64,000 nt of DNA from Halodesulfovibrio marinisediminis DSM 17456 (GCF_900129975.1 NZ_FSRG01000009.1:41688-105687); one strand, 5' to 3'. Positions 8,811-17,244 are shown, counted from the stretch's first letter. The notes: generated from the sequence alone by a model not told the origin. Translations and numbers: made by a program.

Positions 8811-9467
8811 TTACCAGTCTTTACAGTTGCGTACGCCGCCGAATTCAGACCCTATGTAGGCTCTGGTGAACAGGGCGAACAAGATATGAGCAAGACGGGT
8901 GAACGGAATGGCAACGATAAGAGCTTCTGCTGTGAGTATGTGCAGCAGTGGCAGAATTTCTCCGCCGATGCTCCATGAACAGAGTATTGCTGTAACAAAC
9001 GGAGCCGCAACAAGACCGAGGGTAATCCAGTCGTTTGCGCGGGTAACATAGCGGACAGTAACGTTGGTTACGCGGCGGTATGCAAAGTAACAGCAACAGG
9101 CAATCACAATAAGTGTTAGAGCTTGAGCAGCTTCTGGAGACAGTGTCGGATAGGTGATTCCGAACGCGTTTTCCAAAAGAATCTGATGAGGGGTCACAAA
9201 AATAACCAAAATGACAAAGCAAAAATGGAATACATAGGTAACTGCAGTAAGAACTGGATTTGTTTTCCAACCAAGTGATCTGTAGGGAATAAACCAGTTG
9301 AAAATTGAGCGCAGGCTAAATTTCCAGTTCATGTATGCTACAGATGACGCATCTTTTTGTTTAGCAAGGGAGTACATGGACCACAGGCGCCACACTGCGG
9401 TTACAGCCAGAATGATAAAGGCTGCCCATGCTAACGGTCCTACAGCAAAATTGTAGAGACTGTTCAT
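8811..9467 (-). CDS. tmcC: Tmc complex membrane cytochrome b subunit
   Basis: A 218-residue integral membrane protein with about five hydrophobic helices (residues about 7-28, 75-98, 108-130, 145-170 and 180-205). Several His residues near helix ends (FHFCF, TPHQILL, LLHIL, RLAHILF) could ligate haem b, as in the NarI/DsrM family. It links periplasmic TmcA with cytoplasmic TmcB, moving electrons across the membrane. It sits between tmcD and tmcB in one operon with gaps of about 18 bases. GGAG upstream supports the start. Confidence 0.9.
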   Translation of the reverse strand: MNSLYNFAVGPLAWAAFIILAVTAVWRLWSMYSLAKQKDASSVAYMNWKFSLRSIFNWFIPYRSLGWKTNPVLTAVTYVFHFCFVILVIFVTPHQILLENAFGITYPTLSPEAAQALTLIVIACCCYFAYRRVTNVTVRYVTRANDWITLGLVAAPFVTAILCSWSIGGEILPLLHILTAEALIVAIPFTRLAHILFALFTRAYIGSEFGGVRNCKDW

Positions 9468-9485
9468 AGCGAAATCTCCAGTCGT

Positions 9486-10739
9486 TTATTTAGGCACATT
9501 AGCAACAATACGCAGAGCTTTTCCATCGTGAAGACCACGAACAAGAACTTTGCTGCCATCGGCATTGAAGATAGGGTCAAAGCACATATCAAATTCGCTG
9601 CCGACTGTTTTGCCGTTAACGAGTACAGTGTACTTGCCATTCTTACGCACTTTGACACCAACCGATTCGCTCTTTGGACAGAATACAGGTTTCCACGCCA
9701 TGTCGTATGAACCATCCCAAGCGGAACCGTTTACACAAATACGCCAATTTTTATTAATGGTGTTTGCAAGAGCAGCAGCCTTATTGCCGTCAGGAGATAC
9801 TGCAAGGTCTGTAATAACAGGGAAGCGCATATCCCAAGGCTTGTCGTTAACTGCAACGGTGAATTTCCCGTATTCAGGGGCAACAATAGCGTAGAGGTTT
9901 TCGCCGCCTGCACCATACTGCTGGTGCCAGCAGTTAGCGTATTGGGCTTGCCATATGAGCTGTCCGTCCTTAGCCATTCCCCATTTTCCACCTTGACGAA
10001 CCGGCGCAACAACGTGCTTTCCGTCCGGAGTGAAACATGGTTCCCATACGCCCTGATACGTATTATCCCAAACAATATTGTCTACAATAATACTGTATTC
10101 ATAGAGGTTGAGACGTACCTGTGCAGCAACGCGGTATGCATTGTTGTCAAATACAGGTGTCCATAAATTCATGAGATTGTTATCCCACGCAACGCCGTCA
10201 ACTGCGAGGGAGAATATGCCGCTGCGGAATGTTTTCAGATCTGCCTGACCCATAGGCTTAACCTGAACTACAGCTGCTGATTTCGTCCCGTCGGGGCTGA
10301 ACGCAAAGTTGTTGGCGTTTTCAAAAAGGTTTTCCCAGATTGCTCCGTTCACGGACATGCCATACTCCATGTCCTGCTGAACTGCTGTGGCAACGTTTTT
10401 GCCGTCAGCACTGAACAATGGGGACCAGACAAAGCCATAGGTTTCTTCCCAAGCCTTGTCGTCTACCATCATGGTCCATTCTTCGTCCTGCATCGCATAG
10501 CAGCAAAGATCACCATTGGCAGTGTACTTAAGTTCCCACAATTTCTCGAATGTGTTTTCAGAAACACTGTCATTCGTCCGTATTGAGAACTCAGCATCAT
10601 CTAGGCATACAACGGCGGAAGCCTTTTCCCCATCAGGAGAAATAAAAATCTCTTCCTGCCATTTGTGGTCGTTTTTGGGTGTCATGTCCGCAATGGTGCG
10701 CTGACCGACCTCCCAATTCCACGTTTCAGTTTTATACAT
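9486..10739 (-). CDS. tmcD: Tmc complex tryptophan-rich repeat protein
   Basis: A 417-residue protein built from about eight beta-propeller-like repeats. Each holds variants of F-S-P-D-G-x-x-x-A-A-x-V followed by W-x-x-x-Y/F (SPDGEKASAVV, SADGKNVATAV, TPDGKHVVAPV, NADGSKVLVRG) with recurring V-D/N-x-x-x-W-D. This is a WD40/TolB-like architecture and matches the Trp-rich TmcD subunit. The start is the ATG at 10739 after AAGGAGG; an upstream in-frame start at 10793 lacks a site. No signal peptide, so cytoplasmic. It is the first gene of the operon. Its role within the complex is not established. Confidence 0.9.
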   Translation of the reverse strand: MYKTETWNWEVGQRTIADMTPKNDHKWQEEIFISPDGEKASAVVCLDDAEFSIRTNDSVSENTFEKLWELKYTANGDLCCYAMQDEEWTMMVDDKAWEETYGFVWSPLFSADGKNVATAVQQDMEYGMSVNGAIWENLFENANNFAFSPDGTKSAAVVQVKPMGQADLKTFRSGIFSLAVDGVAWDNNLMNLWTPVFDNNAYRVAAQVRLNLYEYSIIVDNIVWDNTYQGVWEPCFTPDGKHVVAPVRQGGKWGMAKDGQLIWQAQYANCWHQQYGAGGENLYAIVAPEYGKFTVAVNDKPWDMRFPVITDLAVSPDGNKAAALANTINKNWRICVNGSAWDGSYDMAWKPVFCPKSESVGVKVRKNGKYTVLVNGKTVGSEFDMCFDPIFNADGSKVLVRGLHDGKALRIVANVPK

Positions 10740-11389
10740 GCTGGCCTCCTTGGCCATCCAAGGGTTAACAGACGTCCTTTTACCAACACACACGGCAAAA
10801 GGAGAAAATATAGTTGCATACTAAATTTTCCTATTTCGTTAATAATGTAGCACAGTCATGTAGAAAAACGTTCATAAAAATTTAAATTAATACGTAACAA
10901 GCAAGGTCGGAAATATCTTTCGCAACATGTATGAATTATATTGTTCCTGAAAACAGCATGTTACAAATTCTATTATAGTGATTATAACTATACTGTTTTG
11001 GTATGTAACTACTTTCGCAGTTTGAGCTACGTTTATGTTTGACACTAAATGGATAAAGTAGAGTGCTGCGGTATTAAATAGACACAAAAAACTATTTTGA
11101 ATTTAGAAAAATACTATCATGAAAATACATAATATAACGCGGAATTATTTAGGAAAAATAAAAAGATATGAAATTTAATTTCTACAACAGCAGTGTAGAA
11201 TAACACGAGATAAGGAAACTATTCACCGTATAGAGATACAGTTCGAAAATGGAAGTTGTGCAGTAATCGTAGGCTAAAAAAGTAGTCGCAGGCGTGTATT
11301 TATTATCTACTAATGCAGTATAGAATTAATGAATGGTATTTCGGGATGTTGGATTGGCGTACTGAAAGGTGTGCTGAAGCTGACTAAGA
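10740..11389. other. AT-rich promoter region upstream of the tmc operon
   Basis: A 650-base gap with no supported gene (short open frames lack start signals). It must hold the tmc promoter on the minus strand. TATATT-like sequence lies about 80 bases before tmcD, and an inverted repeat TCCTTTT..AAAAGGA at about 10775-10805 lies in the leader. I cannot identify a specific activator site. Confidence 0.4.
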
Positions 11390-11439
11390 AAGGATAAAAA
11401 AAGGCTCAGAACCATATATGATGATACGGTTCTGAGCCT
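11390..11439 (-). terminator. Rho-independent terminator after the 59-aa gene
   Basis: Perfect 12-base stem AGGCTCAGAACC / GGTTCTGAGCCT followed on the minus strand by a run of seven T. Confidence 0.85.
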
Positions 11440-11458
11440 GATAATCTGGTTAAACGTT

Positions 11459-11638
11459 TTATTGCGCGGAGGGGATAAGCAGGCAGCGTCCGTCGCTCCA
11501 AGCCATGCATCGTTCTGCCATACATTTTCCATGGTCAGAATTATCGTCTTTAAAACGAAAGGCAAAATCAGCATTCCCCAACTGAAACGGGCAGATAAGC
11601 TTTTTAGCCTCTTCTGAAGAGCGTTTTGGTTGTTGCAT
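11459..11638 (-). CDS. Small Cys-containing conserved-type protein, 59 aa
   Basis: Starts at the ATG at 11638, preceded by TTGGAG; a longer frame to 11680 lacks a site. The product has four Cys (KLICPF, GKCMAERCMAW, GRCLL), with the last three in a C-x4-C-x5-C arrangement that could bind a metal. No signal peptide. It has its own terminator directly downstream, so it is probably a monocistronic expressed gene. I do not recognise the family. Confidence 0.6.
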   Translation of the reverse strand: MQQPKRSSEEAKKLICPFQLGNADFAFRFKDDNSDHGKCMAERCMAWSDGRCLLIPSAQ

Positions 11639-11791
11639 AAAATAATCTCCAATGTTGCTTATGCCACATCTGAAAAACAATTTTTATTATATGGCATAAT
11701 GCTTGGATATGCAATTTGGGAATTTTTTATGATGCTTAAAGTATGGTGTGGAGGGTATCAGAAGAGGTTTTGGGCAAGTTGCTTTTAACCA

Positions 11792-11826
11792 TAAAAAAAA
11801 GCGGTCAGTTTTTTCAAACTAACCGC
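11792..11826 (-). terminator. Terminator of tRNA-Tyr copy 1
   Basis: Stem GCGGTTAGTTT / AAACTGACCGC (one mismatch) followed by an eight-T run on the minus strand. It differs from the terminator shared by copies 2-5. Confidence 0.8.
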
Positions 11827-11838
11827 AAGCGTGTTCCA

Positions 11839-11924
11839 TGGTGGTGGGGGGAGGATTTGAACCTCCGAAGGCGTACGCCGACAGATTTACAGTCTGTTCC
11901 CTTTGGCCACTCGGGAACCCCACC
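11839..11924 (-). tRNA. tRNA-Tyr(GTA), copy 1
   Basis: 86 nucleotides including an encoded CCA. Acceptor stem GGTGGGG / CCCCACC, anticodon loop CTGTAAA, long class II variable arm built on GGCGTACGCC, and T arm GGTTCAAATCC. It is identical by eye to copies 2-4. A promoter and a terminator of its own flank it. Confidence 0.95.
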
Positions 11925-11970
11925 ATGTATGGTCTTGCTAGGAAGATGTATTCCTTGGCAACGAGAATGG

Positions 11971-11999
11971 GTTCTACGCATGACGGTCTGTTTTGGCAA
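11971..11999 (-). promoter_or_regulatory. Promoter of tRNA-Tyr copy 1
   Basis: TTGCCA, 17 bases, TAGAAC on the minus strand; the -10 hexamer ends 47 bases before the tRNA 5' end. The same pair at the same spacing stands before copies 2 and 3. Confidence 0.7.
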
Positions 12000-12329
12000 G
12001 TGAAAAGTGTTTACTACTTAACATATTTATTAAGTTAACATTTACTTACAGCAAAAAAATGACTCAAAAGCAAAATAATGTTTGCAAAAATAATCAAGAA
12101 CACTTAGCCAACACGTTAGAATTTTTCGGCATGTGATTTTGACCAAGTAAAAATCAAGATGATTTTGAAGTCATACAAGGTAAGCAATATATTTTGTATC
12201 GCTTCATGAGCGTCTGAGCATGCTGCATTGTTAACATTGTATCGAAATTTGTTTTAATGCAGACCCTACACATGTTTTTTGCTGAATAAAAAAGAAGCGA
12301 CGAATGAGAAATGACTTACGGAGGGGCTA
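12000..12329. other. AT-rich intergenic stretch
   Basis: Between the tRNA-Tyr copy 1 promoter and the 69-codon gene. No gene is seen. It probably contains the promoter of the downstream gene, but I cannot pick one convincingly. Confidence 0.4.
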
Positions 12330-12539
12330 ATGTCAAAAGCAACACAAAAGACAGAATCCAAAACTAGATATTTTTCAGAGAACTTACTCAGCCTCATGGC
12401 TGAGTTAGCAGAAGAAATAGAAGCACTGCCTACCGGTTTGCAGAAGCGATTGAACGGTGTGGCTGATCAGCTTTTATGCGAAGTCTACAGCCAGGCACAG
12501 TTTGAGCGTTCTGTACCTATTACGCAACGACCACAGTAG
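12330..12539 (+). CDS. Small hypothetical protein, 69 aa
   Basis: GGAGGGG lies four bases before the ATG, a convincing ribosome-binding site. The product is soluble, polar and mostly helical (NLLSLMAELAEEIEALP in the middle), with no Cys cluster or membrane helix. I do not recognise a family. It is the only gene between tRNA-Tyr copies 1 and 2. A plus-strand terminator lies about 310 bases downstream at 12851-12880. Confidence 0.55.
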   Translation: MSKATQKTESKTRYFSENLLSLMAELAEEIEALPTGLQKRLNGVADQLLCEVYSQAQFERSVPITQRPQ

Positions 12540-12985
12540 AGATAGAATATGAAATAAGTATCTTCGATCTCAGTCAGAGCTACAAATGAGGAGCCTGTTT
12601 CAGGTGTGCTGCGTGGTTATCTGATAAAGATCAGTCTTATGCAGACGTTGCCTGAGAAATCCTTTGAGGTAGGTAGGAAAGTCTTCAAGGGGTTCTGGCA
12701 GAACTTGAGTGTATAGAAGAGCTTGAAAGCAAGTTCATAGAGACTCAAGTGTCTGGGGCAATTGTTAGTGGATATCCGGTCTTGGGGAGGCTGGGTTTGC
12801 ATAACGATATATTACGGAACTCAAGACATGAGTTATGAGATTAGACACTAAAAGCCAGTCAATACGACTGGCTTTTTTTATTGGGGAATACGTGGTTGCT
12901 AAAGAGAACCGCTTTTGTATGGTTATCAAGTCGCCGTTGCGGCGGGATAGAGTGTAAGCAGATACAGAAAAGGGTAGAACGCAAA
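12540..12985. other. Intergenic, with plus-strand terminator at 12851-12880
   Basis: No gene is supported. The stem AAAGCCAGTC / GACTGGCTTT followed by seven T is the same stem as the tRNA-Tyr terminators but placed for plus-strand reading. It may be an inverted remnant of the duplicated tRNA terminator, or the end of the transcript from 12330. Confidence 0.5.
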
Positions 12986-13008
12986 AAAGCCAGTCTTTCG
13001 ACTGGCTT
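12983..13008 (-). terminator. Terminator of tRNA-Tyr copy 2
   Basis: AAGCCAGTC, TTTC-type loop, GACTGGCTT, then six T on the minus strand. The same hairpin follows copies 3, 4 and 5. Confidence 0.85.
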
Positions 13009-13016
13009 CAAATTCG

Positions 13017-13102
13017 TGGTGGTGGGGGGAGGATTTGAACCTCCGAAGGCGTACGCCGACAGATTTACAGTCTGTTCCCTTTGGCCACTCGGGAACCCCA
13101 CC
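13017..13102 (-). tRNA. tRNA-Tyr(GTA), copy 2
   Basis: 86 nucleotides with encoded CCA. Same acceptor stem, GTA anticodon loop and GGCGTACGCC variable arm as copy 1. The 5' flank of about 70 bases is nearly identical to that of copy 3, showing recent duplication of a whole promoter-gene-terminator unit. Confidence 0.95.
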
Positions 13103-13148
13103 AATTGTGCTTGTTGCTGTAGAACGTATTCCTCAACAACGGAGACGG

Positions 13149-13177
13149 GTTCTACGCATGTCGGGCACCTTTGGCAA
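13149..13177 (-). promoter_or_regulatory. Promoter of tRNA-Tyr copy 2
   Basis: TTGCCA, 17 bases, TAGAAC on the minus strand. Confidence 0.7.
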
Positions 13178-13438
13178 GCTAAAAAAAATATTTTTTCAAA
13201 TTTTAGGAAAGTCGGGGTGCCTACGGTAGAAGAATGTAGTTTTGTCTATTTGAAGAGAGGCAGTCTTTCTGGAGGATTCTTTGGGGCAGGCGTTGGCTTA
13301 GCTCCTGTGGGTAAGCATTGGTTGAGACATGCATTGTGGTCAGATTATACCTTGTAACTATTCATCACTCGTTGCTCTGAATAGTTACATACGGTACATT
13401 TACGCTGATAATCTAAAAATATTCAGTCGAAGGAGCCG
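13178..13438. other. Intergenic upstream of the Zn-ribbon gene
   Basis: No gene is supported. Open frames here run across the tRNA on the wrong strand and are not credible. Confidence 0.4.
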
Positions 13439-13639
13439 ATGATGAATATGGACCAGTTTACTGACAGCATCACCATTGATGGGGAGATTTATGATTTTGA
13501 CCCTGAACGCTCAGTAGCATTGATGCCATGCGAAAATTGCGGTCATCTTAATGAGGTGGAAGTAACCAAGCAAAGCGATGAATATGCCCCATCTGCTTTT
13601 TCCTGCGAGAACTGTGGGCATTGGAATAGTTTTGACTAA
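13439..13639 (+). CDS. Small zinc-ribbon protein, 66 aa
   Basis: AAGGAG upstream supports the ATG at 13439. The product carries two C-x2-C knuckles in near-identical contexts, CENCGH at about residues 31-36 and CENCGH at about 58-63, so four Cys can hold one zinc ion. The rest is acidic. Such small ribbons often act as nucleic-acid or protein adaptors; no specific role can be assigned. A terminator follows at 13691-13742. It lies in the interval between tRNA-Tyr copies 2 and 3. Confidence 0.7.
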   Translation: MMNMDQFTDSITIDGEIYDFDPERSVALMPCENCGHLNEVEVTKQSDEYAPSAFSCENCGHWNSFD

Positions 13640-13690
13640 GGAATGCTTTTGTCCGGTGGTAGCTTTTTTTAATCGACCTGCAAAATATTG

Positions 13691-13742
13691 AACGCTGCAC
13701 AATCAATTCCTATAAACTGGAGATTGTATGCAGCGTTTTTTT
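13691..13742 (+). terminator. Rho-independent terminator after the Zn-ribbon gene
   Basis: Stem AACGCTGCA / TGCAGCGTT with a 29-base loop and seven T. The stem is shared with the terminator at 15543-15577. Confidence 0.75.
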
Positions 13743-13763
13743 ATTACTAACGAAGTCGTAAGT

Positions 13764-13820
13764 GTGAAACTGTCCGAGACAGCCACGGGCATTCGCCAAA
13801 GATTGGCGATTCCGACCTGA
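13764..13820 (+). other. Possible 18-codon leader or phage gene remnant before the GemA-like gene
   Basis: A GTG-initiated frame (VKLSETATGIRQRLAIPT) ends 19 bases before the GemA-like start. It covers a perfect hairpin, TCGCCAA-AGA-TTGGCGA at about 13793-13809. It could be a leader peptide, an operator, or the stub of a phage gene. No function can be assigned. Confidence 0.25.
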
Positions 13821-13839
13821 TGAGCAGCTAGAGAGAAAT

Positions 13840-14277
13840 ATGATGAGCAGGAACACAGAGCTAGCAAAAATTCATTTGGGCAAAAAACAGCTTGGCCTCG
13901 ATGATGATACGTACCAAGTCATGCTGGAAGATATGTTTGGAGTAAGCAGCGCAGCTAAGCTTGATTACAAACAGCGTTATCGTCTGTTGCGCCATATGGA
14001 AGAGCGTGGGGCTGTGTTTATTGCTAAACAACAAACAGCACCTAAGCCTGAGAAAGATTTCTATGCTATTCCCGACAATGCTCCGTATATGAAGCAGAAA
14101 CGTTACATATTGGCTCTGTGGAAAAAACTCGGTTGGAAAACGAGTGGCGTTGATATCTACATGAAAGAACAATTCGACGTAGAGAGTTTTGTTTGGCTTA
14201 AGGATCAAGCAGTCCTGCAAGCTATTGCAAAGGACTTAGTCAAGCTCTGCCAAGATCAGGGTATAGAGGTTGAGTAG
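13840..14277 (+). CDS. Phage Mu GemA/gp16-like regulatory protein
   Basis: A 145-residue protein starting RNTELAKIHLGKKQLGLDDD, the hallmark N-terminus of the DUF1018/GemA family of Mu-like phages: helices with I-H-x-x-K-x-L-x-L-D-D-x-x-Y followed by a three-helix C-terminal part (KKLGWKTSGVDIYMKEQF). In Mu, GemA affects host gene expression and supercoiling. No other Mu genes (transposase A, B, structural genes) are nearby, so this is an orphan remnant. ATG 13840 and 13843 are both possible after AGAGAG. It sits inside the tRNA-Tyr array. Confidence 0.75.
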   Translation: MMSRNTELAKIHLGKKQLGLDDDTYQVMLEDMFGVSSAAKLDYKQRYRLLRHMEERGAVFIAKQQTAPKPEKDFYAIPDNAPYMKQKRYILALWKKLGWKTSGVDIYMKEQFDVESFVWLKDQAVLQAIAKDLVKLCQDQGIEVE

Positions 14278-14522
14278 AACGTAAGTTGAAGAGTTGGTAG
14301 CACAGACTAGAGAGCTCGGCATGATTCACAACATTTAGGACCAATACGATATTATCTCCTGCTGTGGCGTCACAAACTAGGTATGACTTTTAAGCGATTT
14401 GCCATCAAACTGTCCCAAGTATAAAAAGCAGGTAGCCATTGTGATCCATATGGATGTAAGAATGCTTTTGAGCGGTTTGCCTAATATTAACTATAGATAG
14501 GTAAAAGTGCTGAGGAGAAAAG

Positions 14523-15527
14523 ATGCCAAAAAAAGAGATTCTTCAGACTAATGAAGGTGAAAAAAATGCCCAAGCTCCAGCAATAATTTCTGTCAGTCGC
14601 TCTACAGACATTCCTGCATATCATTCAGATTGGTTTATGAATAGATTGCGAACGGGCTATCTAGCTTGGATAAACCCATTTAATAGAAAGAAGAGTTACA
14701 TTAGTTTTAGCAGGACAGGAGCAATTGTTTTTTGGACAAAAAATCCTGCTCCAATGTTGAAGTATCTTGATGAGCTGGATTCACGGAACTTAGCCTACTA
14801 TTTCCAGTATACACTTAATGACTATGATGCTGAGAAGCTCGAACCAAACGTGCCTAACTTAGAGCGGCGATTGGCAACATTTAAAGAACTTTCAACCCGT
14901 ATTGGTGCGGACCGTATTGTTTGGCGTTTTGATCCAATTATTTTGGGGAATGGGTTAACCGTATCGTTAATCATTAAGCGCTTTGAAAAGCTGGCGAAGC
15001 AACTACAGGGGCATACTAAAAAGGTTGTGATTAGCTTCGTTGATATTGCAGATTATAGGAAGGTGCAAAATACATTGAAGTGTAGTGAGCTGTCTGACCT
15101 GCGTGCTCCTTCGATTGATGAAGAAGTTACCTTTGCTATTGAGCTGTCAAAAATTGCAAAAAAATATGGCCTAGCTATAGCGACCTGTTGTGAAAAGAGA
15201 GATCTTACAAAGTATGGTGTAAGTAAAAACAAATGCATCGATGATGAACTATTGTTTAAGCTTTGCACTCCGAAGAATGAAAAATTAACTGATTTTTTAA
15301 GGCAATATCAAACTCAGCATTCTTTGCTGCCAATGCCAAATCTAAAAATGGTTCCTAAGGATAAAGGGCAGCGTGAAGAATGCGGTTGTGTGATAAGTAA
15401 AGACATCGGTATGTATGATACATGTGGGCATCTGTGTGTATATTGCTATGCAAATACTTCAGACAGGGTTGTTACGAAAAATTTGAAGCTTAAAGATAAC
15501 AATGCTGAAACAATAATTCCAATTTAA
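14523..15527 (+). CDS. DUF1848 family protein with Cys-rich C-terminus
   Basis: A 334-residue protein. The N-terminal two thirds have the DUF1848 pattern: IISVSRSTDIPAYHSDWF, then FWTKNPAPML, YFQYTLNDY and DRIVWRFDPIIL. The C-terminus has CGCVISKDIGMYDTCGHLC followed by VYCYAN, a cysteine cluster that probably binds an iron-sulfur centre. The family is annotated as unknown; its TIM-barrel-like motifs and Y-C-Y-A resemble spore-photoproduct-lyase/radical SAM relatives, which is inference. GAGGAG seven bases upstream fixes the start. A terminator follows at 15543-15577. It is cargo between tRNA-Tyr copies 2 and 3. Confidence 0.8.
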   Translation: MPKKEILQTNEGEKNAQAPAIISVSRSTDIPAYHSDWFMNRLRTGYLAWINPFNRKKSYISFSRTGAIVFWTKNPAPMLKYLDELDSRNLAYYFQYTLNDYDAEKLEPNVPNLERRLATFKELSTRIGADRIVWRFDPIILGNGLTVSLIIKRFEKLAKQLQGHTKKVVISFVDIADYRKVQNTLKCSELSDLRAPSIDEEVTFAIELSKIAKKYGLAIATCCEKRDLTKYGVSKNKCIDDELLFKLCTPKNEKLTDFLRQYQTQHSLLPMPNLKMVPKDKGQREECGCVISKDIGMYDTCGHLCVYCYANTSDRVVTKNLKLKDNNAETIIPI

Positions 15528-15542
15528 GTTCTATTAGCTAAA

Positions 15543-15577
15543 AACGCTGCAACGTATTTAATTGCAGCGTTTTTTTA
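15543..15577 (+). terminator. Rho-independent terminator after the DUF1848 gene
   Basis: Stem AACGCTGCAA / TTGCAGCGTT followed by seven T. Confidence 0.85.
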
Positions 15578-15608
15578 TTATCTATCAACTTAGTTGGGAT
15601 TGCACACA

Positions 15609-15637
15609 CAAAAAAAAGCCAGTCTTTCGACTGGCTT
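15609..15637 (-). terminator. Terminator of tRNA-Tyr copy 3
   Basis: AAAGCCAGTC / GACTGGCTTT hairpin with an eight-T run on the minus strand. Confidence 0.85.
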
Positions 15638-15645
15638 TAAATTCG

Positions 15646-15731
15646 TGGTGGTGGGGGGAGGATTTGAACCTCCGAAGGCGTACGCCGACAGATTTACAGT
15701 CTGTTCCCTTTGGCCACTCGGGAACCCCACC
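15646..15731 (-). tRNA. tRNA-Tyr(GTA), copy 3
   Basis: 86 nucleotides with encoded CCA, same sequence by eye as copies 1 and 2, including the GTA anticodon loop. The upstream flank is almost the same as that of copy 2. Confidence 0.95.
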
Positions 15732-15777
15732 AATTGTGCTTGTTGCTGTAGAACGTATTTCTCAACAACGGAGACGG

Positions 15778-15806
15778 GTTCTACGCATGTCAGATGTGTT
15801 TGGCAA
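15778..15806 (-). promoter_or_regulatory. Promoter of tRNA-Tyr copy 3
   Basis: TTGCCA, 17 bases, TAGAAC on the minus strand. Confidence 0.7.
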
Positions 15807-15960
15807 GCAGAAATTTAAAAAAAAATTGAACGGCAAGAATAGAAGTGTGTCTTAAACACGATCTTTCAATGATGCATCGCTTGTGATGTTTTGGTAGTCA
15901 TGAAAAAAAGATTAAGTGTGGAGAAGGAAGAGAAGGCTTTGTAGGGGGTAGGAGTCACGA

Positions 15961-15995
15961 AAAAAGGCTTACAAAGAATTCATCGTAAGCCTTTT
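15961..15995 (-). terminator. Terminator of the serine hydrolase gene
   Basis: AAAAGGCTTAC / GTAAGCCTTTT hairpin followed by TTCG on the minus strand; the T-run is part of the stem. Confidence 0.75.
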
Positions 15996-16038
15996 GTAAT
16001 TATTGTGGATGTAATGACCGGCAAACGGTTGCTGGCTC

Positions 16039-17244
16039 TTATCTGTAGTGCTTCACTATATCAAGGGTCGCTTTGTAGAGCTTGTTGAAGTGATCGTAAG
16101 GGGCTGGAAGCATGCTAGTGAGCTGACTGTTTATGGCGACAATTATTCCAGATACTGGGTCGGCCCAAATAAGTTGGCCTCCCCATCCGCTGTGTCCCAA
16201 TCCATATTGGTTTGAGATCATAGACTTGTAATAGTAGCTTTTAATGCTGGTCAGTTCTGCAGGAACAGGTTGTCCTTGAGTTTCGGCCTGTTTTATATCT
16301 TCGATTGCTTGTGCTTTGTCTTCAATAAGAAGTCGACCGTAGCGGGCAAAGTCAACTGTTGAGCTTAATAAAGAGGCTCCTATTACAGGAGTGCCGTCAA
16401 AATCTGTTCCCATGTAGATTGTATTTTGACCACCAATACGGTGAAGAAGAGAGCGTACCATGTCTTCTAAACGGGTTCCTGCTGCATTCGCCAGCGCCAT
16501 CCCAAGAACGGTCGTGTTAATTGTTGCATAGTTAGCTATCTCGCCTTTCCATTTGTTTGATTTGGAGTTGGGGGCGATATCTATATCCTGCACGAAAAGA
16601 CTAATAGTTTCTCGTTCGTCGTTTCGTTGTAACCCTATGACTCGTTCGTCACGGTTGAACATTTCCAACGCTTGAGGGTCGTTGAGATACGCAGCCAATT
16701 CCGCGACATTGTGATTCACTGCCATGGAGGCAACGTCGCCTACAGTTCGACCACGGAACCCAGAACCAATATTGGGTATAAACTTCTCAATTGATTCGTT
16801 TAAAGAAATTTTTCCTTCTTTTAAGACTTGATTCAGCAATATGTAGCCAATTGATTTGGTACTAGATTGATCTGAAAACGTTGAGGAGCGGGAATGCCCA
16901 TTTTTATAGTGTTCTAGTAAGACGTTCCCATCATGAGTGATTACAACCACTGCAGAGACAGCGGGATGCGCGAGCACTTTTGCTACGCTGGGAATCTCAT
17001 ATAGTTCATAATTAGTAGCTTGAAAGTTGAGTGGGAATATATCCTGGGCGTTCACAGCCATTAAGTTGGGCATGATGTGTTGCAGGTTTGCGAGTCCTTC
17101 CCCACGTAATCCTTTTTGCCAAGTGTCAATGTTGAGGATCTTTGTAGGAGGTGGTGACCATGTTGTATCTTCAGATTTATCAGCCGCTGTAGCATTTATA
17201 CAAAATAAACAGACAAATATTGCTGCATAGATAAATTTATTCAT
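16039..17244 (-). CDS. Exported serine hydrolase, beta-lactamase class C / penicillin-binding fold
   Basis: About 401 residues from the ATG at 17244 (AAAGGG upstream). A signal peptide (MNKFIYAAIFVCLFCINATA) puts it in the periplasm. The catalytic S-x-x-K lies in DQSSTKSIGYILL, a Tyr-containing second motif in ANYATINTTV and a late GHSGWGGQLIWADP segment replacing K-T-G. This matches the EstB/6-aminohexanoate-dimer-hydrolase branch of class C beta-lactamase-like enzymes. The substrate (peptide, ester or amide) cannot be told. It is transcribed away from the SIMPL gene, in the interval between tRNA-Tyr copies 3 and 4. Confidence 0.82.
   Translation of the reverse strand: MNKFIYAAIFVCLFCINATAADKSEDTTWSPPPTKILNIDTWQKGLRGEGLANLQHIMPNLMAVNAQDIFPLNFQATNYELYEIPSVAKVLAHPAVSAVVVITHDGNVLLEHYKNGHSRSSTFSDQSSTKSIGYILLNQVLKEGKISLNESIEKFIPNIGSGFRGRTVGDVASMAVNHNVAELAAYLNDPQALEMFNRDERVIGLQRNDERETISLFVQDIDIAPNSKSNKWKGEIANYATINTTVLGMALANAAGTRLEDMVRSLLHRIGGQNTIYMGTDFDGTPVIGASLLSSTVDFARYGRLLIEDKAQAIEDIKQAETQGQPVPAELTSIKSYYYKSMISNQYGLGHSGWGGQLIWADPVSGIIVAINSQLTSMLPAPYDHFNKLYKATLDIVKHYR

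Noticed and set aside
12881..13357. A 158-codon plus-strand frame
   Set aside because: It runs antisense through tRNA-Tyr copy 2 and its terminator; the same peptide segment recurs at every tRNA-Tyr copy, which explains its apparent repetition.
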